From Chryseobacterium sp. KACC 21268 (lineage in GTDB: Bacteria; Bacteroidota; Bacteroidia; Flavobacteriales; Weeksellaceae): a stretch of DNA of 64,000 nt. The notes under the pieces were generated by a model that saw nothing but the letters and a program-made list of their open reading frames with translations, ran no database searches and was not told where the DNA came from. This document shows, piece after piece, positions 28,113 through 37,396 of this stretch. The DNA is taken from positions 62,001 through 126,000 of the forward strand of contig CP117875.1 in the NCBI GenBank assembly GCA_028736075.1, given 5' to 3'. The stretch's first letter is position 1, and every line of letters begins with the position of its first letter. The position numbers and the translations under genes were made by a program.

Positions 28113-29542
28113 CTTTTTAAAATTTCTTTTAGATATGTAATTTCTTTAAATTTTAGAATCCATCCTGTTGCCAAATATATCGATGTAAAGCTAATGCATA
28201 TTATTAACATTCTTAACAAATCAGTTATTTGTTGAAGCCAAAAATAATCAAACCAATATAGCATCATTGCTATCAATCCTGCTAACACCAGTATAGGTAT
28301 CAAGTCAGCAAGCTGCTGAAAAGAACCGTATTTTATTATTTTGCCTGAATAGTGACTATTCACAAAAAATGACAAACAAGATGTAAAAACCTGCCCCCAA
28401 AGAATACCCATGATTCCATAATTAAGTGAAATTAGCAGTACGCAAACAATTAGTATCTTTTTGACAATTTCTAATTTCAAAAAGAGATCTGATTTGCCTT
28501 TGACCATCAATATATTTAAATTGTAGGAATGGATAGGATATAAAATGCCAGCTAAAGATAATATTTGAAAATACGGAACAGCAGGCAACCATTTTTCTGT
28601 AAGTAGAAAACGTATTAGAGGTTCTGCAATAACTATTGCCATTAAAAGAATTGGCGCAATTATGAAAATTACTAGTTTCATAATTTTCTTATAAACGTCT
28701 TTTAATTTCACATCATCATCACCCAACTTTGCAAACAATGGAAAAGTAACCTTATTCAATGCATTTGATAAATTAGTAATGGGTAATTGCTTAAGATTGT
28801 CTGCTCTACTGTAGTATCCTAATTGAGTAGGTGAAAAAACTTTTCCTATGACAATGGTATAAATATTATTAAAAACAGTTTCTAAAAGACTGGAAATTGT
28901 CATTTTATACCCAAAATTAAAATGATATTTGAATTTTACTCTATTAAAAATCAATGATGGTTTCCAATCACTATACATCCAATATTGAACAGTTGAAATC
29001 AGACTTTGAATTAAGGGATAATATACTAATGCCCAAACGCCAAATCCATAATACGCTAATACTACACCCAAGATTCCGCCTATAATTAGGGAAGGAAGCT
29101 GTATTTTAAATGACGTTTTGAAATCTAAATCTTTCGTAAATCGAATTGCTTGTACAGTTGTTAAAGATTTGATTATCAAAAGTAGTCCATAGACCCTTAT
29201 TATTGGAACCAGTAGAGCTAGCTTATAAAAATTAGCAATAAGAGGCGCAAATAAAAAAATTAAGATGTAAAGTATTATAGAGGCAAAAAAATTAAACCAG
29301 AAAACAGTAGATAAATCTGAATCATCTGCATCATTTGATCTTATTAAGCTAGATGCCATTCCTCCATCTACCAAAGTGGTAGAAATTGATATTACCACAC
29401 TAAACATCGCAATGATCCCAAAATCTGATGGTAAAAGTACTCTGGCTAAAATTAGAGAAATAAAGAAATTAATCAGCTGTGTTCCGAACTGCTGTCCAAA
29501 AGTCCATACCAACCCAGAAAGTGCTTGTTTTTTTAATGACAT
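28109..29542 (-). CDS. wzx: Lipopolysaccharide/exopolysaccharide flippase (Wzx, MOP superfamily)
   Basis: A 477-aa protein with about 12-14 predicted helices. The N-terminus SLKKQALSGLVWTFGQQFGTQLINFFISLILARVL is read in pieces: GLVWTFGQQFG and ILARVLLPSDFGIIAM are the usual polysaccharide transporter (MOP/PST) signature. It would flip undecaprenyl-linked repeat units across the inner membrane for a Wzy-type polymerase. It lies directly downstream of the Wzc-like gene (19 bp) and is coupled to the aminotransferase gene. Confidence 0.92.
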   Translation of the reverse strand: MSLKKQALSGLVWTFGQQFGTQLINFFISLILARVLLPSDFGIIAMFSVVISISTTLVDGGMASSLIRSNDADDSDLSTVFWFNFFASIILYILIFLFAPLIANFYKLALLVPIIRVYGLLLIIKSLTTVQAIRFTKDLDFKTSFKIQLPSLIIGGILGVVLAYYGFGVWALVYYPLIQSLISTVQYWMYSDWKPSLIFNRVKFKYHFNFGYKMTISSLLETVFNNIYTIVIGKVFSPTQLGYYSRADNLKQLPITNLSNALNKVTFPLFAKLGDDDVKLKDVYKKIMKLVIFIIAPILLMAIVIAEPLIRFLLTEKWLPAVPYFQILSLAGILYPIHSYNLNILMVKGKSDLFLKLEIVKKILIVCVLLISLNYGIMGILWGQVFTSCLSFFVNSHYSGKIIKYGSFQQLADLIPILVLAGLIAMMLYWFDYFWLQQITDLLRMLIICISFTSIYLATGWILKFKEITYLKEILKR

Positions 29543-29561
29543 CTAATTAAGTTTCAAAAAA

Positions 29562-31862
29562 TCACTTCCTTTTGGTTTCATAATATCCGTAACCGTATTT
29601 ACTTCCATAGCGGCTATCTTCCGGCTTCACATTGTTAAGCACGAAAGAGATATTTCTGAGGTCATGGGACTGCTGAAATTCTTCGGCAAAGTCCAACATC
29701 TGGTTGTCTGTAAATCCTGCTTTAATGATATAAAGTATAATATCCGATTTCTCCATCAAGTGCAGCGTATCGCTCACGAGCATTACGGGAGCTGAATCTA
29801 ACACAATGTACTGGTATTCATTTTTAAGATACTTTATCATTGCATCAAACTTCTTCATATCTAACAAATCGTTTGGATTTGGTGCCATTGCCCCACTAAA
29901 GAGTACATCCAAATTTTCGTGAAGTCCCGAAGATACAATGTAAGAATCCGGTCGCTCGTCTTCTGAAATCAAGTAGTCTGTAAGTCCCGCTTTGTTTTCT
30001 TTAACAAAACGGTGAAGCTGTGGATTCCTAATATCTGCCCCAATAATCAATACCTTAGCAGATCCTGCCAACGTAAGTGCTGTGTTGATAGAAATGGTTG
30101 ATTTTCCTTCGCCTTTGATAGACGATGTGACAAGAATCACTCCGCCGTCACCCTTCTCTCTGGATCTCAAAATAAATTTAAGATTGGAACTCAAAATTCT
30201 AAAAGATTCTGCAAACACAGAGAAATCATTATGCGTTAATAATCCCAATGCATTTTCTTTCACCGGAATTTCTGCAATAACAGACGCATTTGGAATATGC
30301 GACATTACCTGGTCTTTGGTGTGCACCTTGCTGTCAGAAGCATATTTTGTAAATAAAATCACCAAAGGCAACAACAGTCCAGCCAGCAGTGCCCCTAACA
30401 TAATCTGCTGCCTATCTGGTTTCACAATCCCTACCGTGTAGGCCGGATTTAAAATTTTGGCTTTCGGTGCAGTAACTGCCAAAGTAATTGCATTCTCCTC
30501 TCTCTTTTGCAAGAGATACAAATACAACTGTTCTTTGAGATTCTGTTGGCGTTCTATGCCTCTGAATATTTTCTCCTGTGTTGGGTATTTGTATATTTTA
30601 TTTCGGTCCGAATTGAGCTGCGTCTGCAACTGTGCGATCTGAATTTGTAGTGTTGCCTTTGACTCCATCAAGTTTTGACGAATCAAACCTTTCATCTCCT
30701 GGATATCCCTATTTAACTGAATAATTGAGGGATTCTGAGCGGTTGCTTGTTTCAATGTTCTATTCTTGGTCAACAACATCTCATTGTACTTTGCAATGTA
30801 GCCCTCCGTAACCGCAGATAGTCCCATATTAGATGGCAGTAGACGCTCTGAACCGCTTGCGTTATAAATTGAATTGACCAAATCTAATTGAGTAGCATAG
30901 GCTATATACTGTTTTGTATTGTCACTGGAATTGGTTACTGCTAAATTTGCCTGTGTATCCAAATCGGTGATCTCATTGCTACGTTTGAAACTCTCCTTTT
31001 CACCTTCTATGCCTGAAAGATCTTTGGAAATGATCTCGAGCCTTCCATTTATAAAATCCTGTGTATTCTGTGCCTCGGCATTTCGGTCTTTAACGCCTTC
31101 TGTATTGTACTGACTGGTGATACTGTTCAGAATGCTTTCTGATTTTCCCGGAACCGGTCCTGTAAGACTTAATTCCATCATCAACCCTTTGTTTGGAGGT
31201 AGAACTACCTTCACAGCATTCTCCAGAGAAGATACCAAATTTGGCGTACTCCTAAAAACCACTTTAATTGGTTCAAAGGATTTTCTTCCCGGTTTCAAGG
31301 CCAGAATAAACTTTCCAAATGGCACTTGTGCCAACTCTCCATAGTGGAATGTACTTTTGCCTTTCAAAAGTGGTCCTTCTGAAAGCTTATAAGTATTATT
31401 TCCCGATGCTGTGATGACATAAGATGCCGAAGAAAATTTGGGATCAACTACCGATACAATATTACCTAAAACGGGAGCGGATGTATAAAGTTCGTTTTCT
31501 TTAATCGCTCCAACGCCATAGAAACTGACATTCAAATTAAGCTGTCCTACTACTTTGGCCAGCGTCGGTTTTGAAAGAATTGCGGTTGCCTCACCCTGAA
31601 GATCACTATCACTCCCCAATCCATTTCCTAAAGTCGTCAAGTCGGTAAGTGCTGCCCCGCCTTTGGTATTAGATTGTGGAAACTGCAAGGTAGTTTTAGA
31701 AAGATACTGAGGTGTGGTGTAGCGGAGGTAAATCTTAGCGCCAACATAAAACAACAACATACTCAAAAGAATCCAATACCAGTATTTCAAATATTTGAAA
31801 ACCTCTTTCTTGATATTCAGCTTCTTCTTCTTCACAGCCGGTTGGCTATCCATTAACTCCAT
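29562..31862 (-). CDS. wzc: Polysaccharide co-polymerase and tyrosine autokinase (Wzc-like)
   Basis: A 766-aa inner membrane protein controlling chain length and export. TM1 is near residues 29-48 (WYWILLSMLLFYVGAKIYLRY); the large periplasmic part follows with coiled coil around 270-430; TM2 is near 480-500. The cytosolic BY-kinase domain has Walker A SSIKGEGKSTISIN, Walker A' GADIRNPQLHRF and Walker B VLDSAPVMLVSD. The tail has a tyrosine cluster (YGSKYGYGYYETKRK), the expected autophosphorylation site. It follows wza by 5 bp. Confidence 0.93.
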   Translation of the reverse strand: MELMDSQPAVKKKKLNIKKEVFKYLKYWYWILLSMLLFYVGAKIYLRYTTPQYLSKTTLQFPQSNTKGGAALTDLTTLGNGLGSDSDLQGEATAILSKPTLAKVVGQLNLNVSFYGVGAIKENELYTSAPVLGNIVSVVDPKFSSASYVITASGNNTYKLSEGPLLKGKSTFHYGELAQVPFGKFILALKPGRKSFEPIKVVFRSTPNLVSSLENAVKVVLPPNKGLMMELSLTGPVPGKSESILNSITSQYNTEGVKDRNAEAQNTQDFINGRLEIISKDLSGIEGEKESFKRSNEITDLDTQANLAVTNSSDNTKQYIAYATQLDLVNSIYNASGSERLLPSNMGLSAVTEGYIAKYNEMLLTKNRTLKQATAQNPSIIQLNRDIQEMKGLIRQNLMESKATLQIQIAQLQTQLNSDRNKIYKYPTQEKIFRGIERQQNLKEQLYLYLLQKREENAITLAVTAPKAKILNPAYTVGIVKPDRQQIMLGALLAGLLLPLVILFTKYASDSKVHTKDQVMSHIPNASVIAEIPVKENALGLLTHNDFSVFAESFRILSSNLKFILRSREKGDGGVILVTSSIKGEGKSTISINTALTLAGSAKVLIIGADIRNPQLHRFVKENKAGLTDYLISEDERPDSYIVSSGLHENLDVLFSGAMAPNPNDLLDMKKFDAMIKYLKNEYQYIVLDSAPVMLVSDTLHLMEKSDIILYIIKAGFTDNQMLDFAEEFQQSHDLRNISFVLNNVKPEDSRYGSKYGYGYYETKRK

Positions 31863-31867
31863 ATTGA

Positions 31868-32653
31868 TTATTTAGCTATTGCAATAACAAACGTCACTAA
31901 TCCTAACACGACCCCCACGATCTGCAGAAAAAGCGCCCGGTTTGGATTGGTGGTATTGGCCGCAATCTGTGCATTTCTATCCGGTTCTATATAAAGAATA
32001 TCATTCTGCTGTAGGTAGTAATACGGCGAATTAACAATAGAAGCCTCGGATAAGTCTAAATTATAGGTGATATCTTTACCAGACTCTTCCGAATACCGTA
32101 TCAATTTCACCTTGGTTCTATCGGCAGAAGGTTTCATATCGCCTGCCAACGCTAATGCCTGTAAAATATTCAGACGTTCGCTTGAACTTGTTTTTTGTCC
32201 CGGGCTACCAACGTCTCCTAAAATACTTATGTTGAAATTAACCAGCCTAATGGTGACAACAGGATCTGTCAAATACTGCTTCAATCTGTTTTCGAACTCC
32301 GTTTTTAACTGCTGCTTAGTCATCCCTTTGCAATAGATGTTCCCTAAAACCGGAAACGGCACGTAGCCCTCAGAAGTGACCTGATACTCATTGTTTCCCA
32401 AACGCATCGTTCCAGTTCCTCCATCTTCACCCGTCTGCTGCATGGTGGTCTTGTTGAAGGGTTTCACTGCGAGATCGTCCAATGCGGTTACAATCACTTC
32501 CAAAACATCACCTTCCTGGATGCGGAGTCCTTCGTAACGTGCCTGGGATACTTCCTGCTCGAAGTTGTTGTTACTCATATAAATCATATTGTTCTTTGGC
32601 TTGCAAGAAAACGCCAAACATACGATGAGCAGTAGAAATATTGAATTTTTCAT
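31868..32653 (-). CDS. wza: Polysaccharide export outer membrane lipoprotein (Wza/OtnA-like)
   Basis: A 261-aa lipoprotein: MKNSIFLLLIVCLAFSCKPKNN has the lipobox Cys at about residue 17. The Poly_export domain (YEGLRIQEGDVLEVIVTAL ... GYVPFPVLGNIYCKGMTKQQL) and an SLBB domain (ISILGDVGSPGQKTSSSERLNILQALALAG) follow. A C-terminal helix (ALFLQIVGVVLGLVTFVIAIAK) is present, as in the Bacteroidota form. It is the first gene of the leftward polysaccharide operon and has its own -7 box. Confidence 0.92.
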   Translation of the reverse strand: MKNSIFLLLIVCLAFSCKPKNNMIYMSNNNFEQEVSQARYEGLRIQEGDVLEVIVTALDDLAVKPFNKTTMQQTGEDGGTGTMRLGNNEYQVTSEGYVPFPVLGNIYCKGMTKQQLKTEFENRLKQYLTDPVVTIRLVNFNISILGDVGSPGQKTSSSERLNILQALALAGDMKPSADRTKVKLIRYSEESGKDITYNLDLSEASIVNSPYYYLQQNDILYIEPDRNAQIAANTTNPNRALFLQIVGVVLGLVTFVIAIAK

Positions 32654-32663
32654 TTAGAGGCTG

Positions 32664-32671
32664 CAAAGATA
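32664..32671 (-). promoter_or_regulatory. -7 box (TATCTTTG) of the polysaccharide operon
   Basis: Exact TAnnTTTG on the minus strand, 10 nt before the wza ATG. It is the best candidate for the main promoter of the 19-kb operon. Confidence 0.55.
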
Positions 32672-32696
32672 ATGAATATCTTATACAGAAATAATA

Positions 32697-33317
32697 TTAA
32701 TAATTTGCAGTACCGAGGTAATAGTTGATCCCTATCCCCAGCATTCTGTTGTAGGTAGAGTATTTTGTGTAATCCGGATAGATGTTCGCAAAACCTCTGT
32801 CGAAACGGATAAAGATATCCCAATTTTCCTGAATCTTAACGCCCGCTGCCACAGATACGCCATAGCCGAACTTCGTTAGATTTTCTTCCTGAGCTGCCGT
32901 AAGTGAAGTTGGTCCACTCACTTTATCAGAAACCATATACTCCAGTCTAGGTCCGGCCATAAGGTAGATGTCACTTTTGTAGCCGTGGTTTCTAATAAAA
33001 TATTTGATGTATAATGGCAATCCTATATAATTGTAGTGGTACTTCTGAAGATCCTGATTAGGCATTTTCGCATTTTCACCCTGCATCGCAAACTCCAACT
33101 GTGGCGTAAAATAAAGCCATGCTGAGTCATAAATATCATTGGTCACCAATGCAAAATCAGCAAACACCCCAACACTACCGCCGAATATACCTTTTGAGCG
33201 GTCATGAATCCCCACTATAGAAGTCTTGTGGAAATTACCCGTCACCCCGTATTTGATAGATTGTGCGCTTATAACTCCAAATAGTAATAATGAAAATATA
33301 ATTGTAAGTTTTTTCAT
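32697..33317 (-). CDS. Outer membrane beta-barrel protein (PorT-like)
   Basis: A 206-aa protein with signal peptide MKKLTIIFSLLLFGVISAQ. The mature part has barrel strands such as AWLYFTPQLEFAMQG, YIGLPLYIKYFI, DIYLMAGPRLEYMVSD, YGVSVAAGVKIQENWDIFIRFDRG and a C-terminal MLGIGINYYLG strand. This matches the PorT-family beta-barrel domain. It is upstream of wza in the same direction (43 bp) and could aid export, but wza has its own box, so the link is uncertain. Confidence 0.78.
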   Translation of the reverse strand: MKKLTIIFSLLLFGVISAQSIKYGVTGNFHKTSIVGIHDRSKGIFGGSVGVFADFALVTNDIYDSAWLYFTPQLEFAMQGENAKMPNQDLQKYHYNYIGLPLYIKYFIRNHGYKSDIYLMAGPRLEYMVSDKVSGPTSLTAAQEENLTKFGYGVSVAAGVKIQENWDIFIRFDRGFANIYPDYTKYSTYNRMLGIGINYYLGTANY

Positions 33318-33421
33318 GAAGTGTAGTTGTTCAAATTTGGGACGAAATTAAGAATTTTTTATTTATTTTAAGAAATTAATTTTATTTCTGTGGCTTTATC
33401 TCATATTAATTTAAGTTAACG

Positions 33422-33892
33422 TTAGATTATTTCACGATTTATTAATTCTGAAATCACTTCGTATTCAAAGCCTTTGGAGAGCAAATGGCGGATTGTTTTG
33501 GTCTTTTTCTGATAATCATTTAGTCCCTTTTGAGTTGCAAAATAATTTTCAAATAATTTCATCAAAGTTTTCTCGTAGTCCTCTTCGTGGATCTCATCCA
33601 TCGAATTGGAGATTAGTTTTTCATTGATTCCCTTTTGTTTGAGATTCATTCTGATTTTATTGCGACCCCAATGTTTGATATAGAACTTGCCGCGGATATA
33701 ACTTCTCGTAAACCGTTCTTCATTAAGGTAGTTTTCTTTGATAAGGAATAGAAATATCTCATCTTTTGCTTCTGGAATCAAAAGAAAATCGCGCATCTTC
33801 TGCTCTACCTCAGCATGACAACGATCCTGATAGACGCAGTAATTGACCACTTTCTGCTTAATTTCTTCGAAGGTGTATGATTTTTTCTCCAT
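33422..33892 (-). CDS. recX: Regulatory protein RecX
   Basis: RecX restrains RecA filament growth. The 156-aa protein has the family helices: YCVYQDRCHAEVEQKMRDFLL, LIKENYLNEERFTRSYIRGKFYIKHWGRNKIRMNLKQKGI (seen as consecutive motifs; NEERF and WGRNKI are conserved) and HLLSKGFEYEVISELI. ATG 33892 is preferred over the in-frame TTG seven codons upstream. recA is not nearby in the window. It is followed on its left by a small gap before the beta-barrel gene. Confidence 0.88.
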   Translation of the reverse strand: MEKKSYTFEEIKQKVVNYCVYQDRCHAEVEQKMRDFLLIPEAKDEIFLFLIKENYLNEERFTRSYIRGKFYIKHWGRNKIRMNLKQKGINEKLISNSMDEIHEEDYEKTLMKLFENYFATQKGLNDYQKKTKTIRHLLSKGFEYEVISELINREII

Positions 33893-33920
33893 AAGGATTT
33901 GTTGTAGTGTCAAAATTTAA

Positions 33921-34236
33921 ACGCAAAGGCACAAGGCTATTTTTAAATACTGTATGTTTTGAGGCACAAGGTTTAACTTCGTTAAATTGACTTTATCCGT
34001 CTCCTTATAATGTGTGCAAATAGATTTTCTTTGACCTCTGCCCTTGCGGGTGGAAAATCGAGTTCGCAATCTTATAGATAAGGGTTTGACACAAAGGCAC
34101 TAGGATTTATTTTGAAAAGCGTTGTGTTTTAAGGCACAACGTTTAACTTCGTTAAAGGATTTAAAATCAATTTTCTTTTAGTTAAGCCTAGTATATGAAA
34201 ATCGATTTTCTTTACCACAGCCGTAAAGGGCGAAAA
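33921..34236. repeat. Imperfect tandem duplication of a ~165-bp intergenic unit
   Basis: The unit AAAGGCAC-AGG...GTTTT-AGGCACAA-GTTTAACTTCGTTAAA occurs at about 33924-33986 and again at 34092-34156. Each copy is followed by a degenerate palindrome with GATTTTCTTT on the left and GAAAA on the right (34022-34060 and 34202-34236). This accounts for the 400-bp recX-glyA gap; no gene is seen. Confidence 0.75.
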
Positions 34237-34264
34237 GTTTATTGATGGATGTAAACCCAAACAA

Positions 34265-34294
34265 AAAAGAATGAACGAAATTGTCCATTCTTTT
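34265..34294 (-). terminator. Intrinsic terminator of glyA
   Basis: AAAAGAATG pairs with CATTCTTTT around a 12-nt loop, about 20 bp after the glyA stop; an A-run on the plus strand gives the T-run. Confidence 0.75.
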
Positions 34295-34314
34295 ATTGTT
34301 AATATTTATTTTTA

Positions 34315-35583
34315 TTAATAGTTGAAAAGCGCGTGGCCTTGCATCAATTCGTTTACTTTCTTTCTTACAGAAGTTAGAACCTCATCATTTGCAATATTAT
34401 CGACTACTTCAGAGATCAAGCCTGCGATTGTCTCCATATCGTTTTCTTTCAAACCTCTAGTTGTGATTGCTGCGGTTCCCAACCTGATTCCAGACGTTGT
34501 GAAAGGTGATTTGTCATCAAACGGCACCATATTTTTGTTACAAGTGATGTCCGCTTTTACCAATGCTTTCTCCGTTTCTTTTCCGTTCACATTTTTGTTA
34601 CGAAGGTCGATCAACATCAAGTGGTTGTCTGTTCCGCCACTTACGATCTCGAATCCATTATCAACCATTGCTTTTGATAACGCCTGAGCATTAGCCTTCA
34701 CTTGCTTAGCATAAACCTCGAATTTAGAATCAATTGCTTCAGCAAATGCCACCGCTTTCGCACCGATCACGTGTTCTAGTGGACCACCTTGGATTCCCGG
34801 GAAAACAGCGCTGTCCAAAACGGCACTCATCAATTTGGTTTCACCTTTTGGTGTTTTGTGTCCATAAGTATTTTCGAAATCTTTGCCCATCATAATCATT
34901 CCACCTCTTGGCCCTCTCAAAGTCTTATGTGTTGTAGTCGTCACGACGTGGCAGTGTGCGAATGGATCATTAAGCAAACCTTTAGCAACCAACCCTGCCG
35001 GATGTGCAATATCTGCCCAAAGCGTTGCGCCGATCTCGTCCGCCACTTCTCTGAATTTTGCATAGTCCAAATCTCTAGAGTAAGCAGAGAATCCTGCAAT
35101 CAGCATCTTTGGTCTTTCTCTCAAAGCCACTTCTCTCATTTGGTCATAGTCGATCAAACCAGTTTCTCTTTGAACGCCGTACGAACAAACTTCATATTGG
35201 ATTCCAGAAAAATTAACCGCAGAACCGTGCGTCAAATGGCCTCCCATAGAAAGGTCCATTCCCATTACTTTATCGCCTGGCTTCAGGATCGAAAGATAGA
35301 TCGCCGCGTTGGCCTGAGAACCAGAATGTGGCTGAACATTCACATAATCAACCCCGAAAAGTTCCTTCGCTCTGTCGATGGCCAATTGCTCCACCTGGTC
35401 CACCACTTCGCAACCGCCGTAATAACGTCTGCCAGGATAGCCTTCTGCATATTTGTTGGTTAATACACTTCCCATCGCTTTCATCACATTTTCGGAAACA
35501 AAATTTTCCGAAGCGATCAATTCGATTCCGTGGGTTTGTCTTTCTCTTTCTTTTTCAATGAGGTCAAAGATCGGGTCTTGCAT
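34315..35583 (-). CDS. glyA: Serine hydroxymethyltransferase
   Basis: GlyA interconverts serine and glycine with tetrahydrofolate, supplying one-carbon units. The 422-aa length is normal. Motifs: [47 protein letters not shown], and the PLP lysine in [16 protein letters not shown] near residue 225. The C-terminal [17 protein letters not shown] block is intact. The gene is monocistronic with a -7 box at 35601-35608 and a terminator. Confidence 0.97.
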   Translation of the reverse strand: MQDPIFDLIEKERERQTHGIELIASENFVSENVMKAMGSVLTNKYAEGYPGRRYYGGCEVVDQVEQLAIDRAKELFGVDYVNVQPHSGSQANAAIYLSILKPGDKVMGMDLSMGGHLTHGSAVNFSGIQYEVCSYGVQRETGLIDYDQMREVALRERPKMLIAGFSAYSRDLDYAKFREVADEIGATLWADIAHPAGLVAKGLLNDPFAHCHVVTTTTHKTLRGPRGGMIMMGKDFENTYGHKTPKGETKLMSAVLDSAVFPGIQGGPLEHVIGAKAVAFAEAIDSKFEVYAKQVKANAQALSKAMVDNGFEIVSGGTDNHLMLIDLRNKNVNGKETEKALVKADITCNKNMVPFDDKSPFTTSGIRLGTAAITTRGLKENDMETIAGLISEVVDNIANDEVLTSVRKKVNELMQGHALFNY

Positions 35584-35600
35584 TTTAGATTTATTTTTGT

Positions 35601-35608
35601 CAAAAATA
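35601..35608 (-). promoter_or_regulatory. -7 box (TATTTTTG) of glyA
   Basis: Exact TAnnTTTG on the minus strand, 17 nt before the glyA ATG. Confidence 0.5.
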
Positions 35609-35744
35609 AGAAATTCTGAAGATATTTTTATAACTTTCGCCGATTAACATTTACTTAATATCATTGACACCTTTTGGAAATCTGAACCCCGATTAATTAA
35701 GATGGTATAAAATTAGACCTTAAAAAACAATAAATATCTACAAT

Positions 35745-36041
35745 ATGAATTCTAAGAAAAAATATAAAAAAGAGCTTCTGAAATCTTTAAAATATATGGA
35801 AGCGGCGGAAAGTACTTCTCTGAAAGTAATGACCAACCTAATGCTTCTAAAAGAGTTGAAGGAAAACAACATCAGTTTCAAGAAAGGTGATGTCTTTTCT
35901 TTTGAAGACAACATCTTTGATTACAGCGAGGACAAAAACGTCCGCATTCTTGCCAAACTTCGCAAGAAGACGATGAAGGCAATGAACAAACTGGTTGAAA
36001 ATAATAATTTCAAGGACAAGGAGCTGAAGTTTTTGGCTTAA
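35745..36041 (+). CDS. Hypothetical protein, 98 aa
   Basis: I do not recognise a family. The protein is lysine-rich and helical: MNSKKKYKKELLKSLKYMEAAE, then SLKVMTNLMLLKELKENN, a central GDVFSFEDNIFDYSEDKN loop, and a basic helix ILAKLRKKTMKAMNKLVENN. There is no signal peptide or membrane segment. Codon use fits the neighbouring core genes and the frame is clean, so it is probably a real gene. It stands alone between glyA (divergent) and a repeat cluster. Confidence 0.65.
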   Translation: MNSKKKYKKELLKSLKYMEAAESTSLKVMTNLMLLKELKENNISFKKGDVFSFEDNIFDYSEDKNVRILAKLRKKTMKAMNKLVENNNFKDKELKFLA

Positions 36042-36051
36042 GCTTTTTTTG

Positions 36052-36109
36052 GTCTTCGAGAGCCTCAGACCGACAAGTTTGAAAGTCTTCGAGAGCCTCA
36101 GACTGACAA
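36052..36109. repeat. Two direct copies of a 25-bp repeat
   Basis: GTCTTCGAGAGCCTCAGAC followed by C/T-GACAA occurs at 36052-36076 and 36085-36109, 33 bp apart, with one mismatch. Each unit contains GTCT/AGAC and GAG/CTC inverted pairs. Confidence 0.8.
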
Positions 36110-36130
36110 TGCTGGATTAATAAACCACCC

Positions 36131-36174
36131 CGACAAAAATTCTTTGAATTTTCGTCGCCCCTCCAGAGGAGGGG
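36131..36174. repeat. Adjacent palindromes between the 98-aa gene and DUF72 gene
   Basis: CGACAAAAATTC pairs with GAATTTTCGTCG (36131-36157, one mismatch), followed at once by CCCCTCC-AGA-GGAGGGG (36158-36174). Either could act as RNA structure or terminator. Confidence 0.65.
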
Positions 36175-36192
36175 AATTTTTGGAAAAAAAAT

Positions 36193-36220
36193 AATTCCCT
36201 TCGAGCTGAAGGGAATTTTT
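36193..36220. terminator. Bidirectional intrinsic terminator
   Basis: AATTCCCTTC at 36193-36202 pairs with GAAGGGAATT at 36208-36217, with an A-run before and a T-run after; it serves the DUF72 gene and possibly the 98-aa gene. Confidence 0.75.
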
Positions 36221-36237
36221 ATTTTCTTTAATATCAT

Positions 36238-37125
36238 TTAAAACAAAGTCGGCTGACCATCTGCCATTACAGGAATGTGAATATCCGTTTTCCAATCTTC
36301 ATTCATTTTTTGAATCAAGTGGGAAGATAATAGTGGTGAGGCCTTTTCGATATTTTGATGGACGAAGAAATACAAGTTTTGAAGTCCTTCTTTTTTCCAT
36401 TTGGTCAATCTTTTCAGCCAATCTTCCAATCTTTCGTAATCACTTTCAGCGTTTGCACCAACGTAACGAATGAAAGCATTTGGCGTCGTCAATCTCATAT
36501 GTAACATATCTCTTCTGCCGGCTGTATCGACGATGATATTGGTAATGTTATTCATTTCAAACAATTCACAAACGGTGTTGAAAACCTCTTCATCCGTAAA
36601 CCATTCGGTGTTTCTGAGTTCAATGGCTAAAGGCACTTCTTTTGGCCAATCTTTTACAAATTTCTCCAATCGCTCATAGTCTTTCGGCTTGAAGTTATCG
36701 TGAAGTTGCAGGAAAACCATTCCTAATTTCTCATCAAAATTCAAAACTGCTGAAGCGAATTGTGTCACCACATCTGTGATATTCAGCAATCTGCGGAAGT
36801 GGGAAACGGTGTTCGTGATTTTCGGGAAGAACTTAAAATCTTTTGGTGTTTTCTCTTTCCAAGTTTGGACTTGTTCGGCAGTTGGCATTCCGTAGAAGGT
36901 CGCATTCAACTCAATCGAATTGAATTGTGTGGAATAATAGGTCAACTCATCTTTGGTTCCTTTCGGATAGAATCCTTTGAGGTCGGTCTTGTTCCACTTT
37001 GCACAGCCAATCGAAATATTCTCAAGCCCTTTTTTATTCTGCTCGAGAATGAATTTGGTTTGAGGATGGTCTTTTGGCAATGTAAAATCTATCTGTGAAG
37101 GATCTGGGACTTGTCCGAATTTCAT
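36238..37125 (-). CDS. DUF72 (YecE-like) family protein
   Basis: A 295-aa TIM-barrel-like protein of the DUF72 family; function unknown. The family pattern is clear: ISIGCAKWNKTDLKGFYPKG near residue 37 (usual form G.SGW....FYP), LTYYSTQFNSIELNATFYGMP, FKFFPKITNTVSHFRRL, VFLQLHDNFKPKDYERLEKFV, AIELRNTEWF and MLHMRLTTPNAFIRYVG. The WNK replacement of the common SGW is a minor variant. It is monocistronic and surrounded on both sides by repeats. Confidence 0.9.
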   Translation of the reverse strand: MKFGQVPDPSQIDFTLPKDHPQTKFILEQNKKGLENISIGCAKWNKTDLKGFYPKGTKDELTYYSTQFNSIELNATFYGMPTAEQVQTWKEKTPKDFKFFPKITNTVSHFRRLLNITDVVTQFASAVLNFDEKLGMVFLQLHDNFKPKDYERLEKFVKDWPKEVPLAIELRNTEWFTDEEVFNTVCELFEMNNITNIIVDTAGRRDMLHMRLTTPNAFIRYVGANAESDYERLEDWLKRLTKWKKEGLQNLYFFVHQNIEKASPLLSSHLIQKMNEDWKTDIHIPVMADGQPTLF

Positions 37126-37195
37126 TTTGTAAGAAGTTAGAGGTTAGAAACTAGATGTTAGTTTTAGAGGTTTAAAGTTAGGGAAAAGAGTTGAA

Positions 37196-37394
37196 TTTCA
37201 GATTGATTTTCTTACCCCAACCCTAAAGGGAAGAAAATCAATCTGAAAATTCATCGAAATTACTCCCTTTAGGGTCGGGGTAAATAATTTCGATGAATTT
37301 TGGGTCATTGCTAGTTATACTTTTAAATATCATTGAAATAATTTCAAACTGATTTTCTTGCCCCGACCCTAAAGGGTGGAAAACCATTTTGAAA
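37196..37394. repeat. Palindrome trio, left of the DUF559 gene
   Basis: Three palindromes: 37196-37248 (arms around TTTCAGATTGATTTTCTT), 37248-37300 (arms AATTCATCGAAATTA) and 37342-37394 (arms TTTCAAACTGATTTTC, imperfect). Each has a core near CCCCGACCCTAAAGGG; the middle one is inverted. The same order and arms recur at 37836-38029. Confidence 0.85.
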
Positions 37395-37396
37395 TT

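Noticed and set aside
34789-35463. 224-codon plus-strand frame
   Set aside because: It is a long shadow antisense to glyA; glyA is fully conserved.
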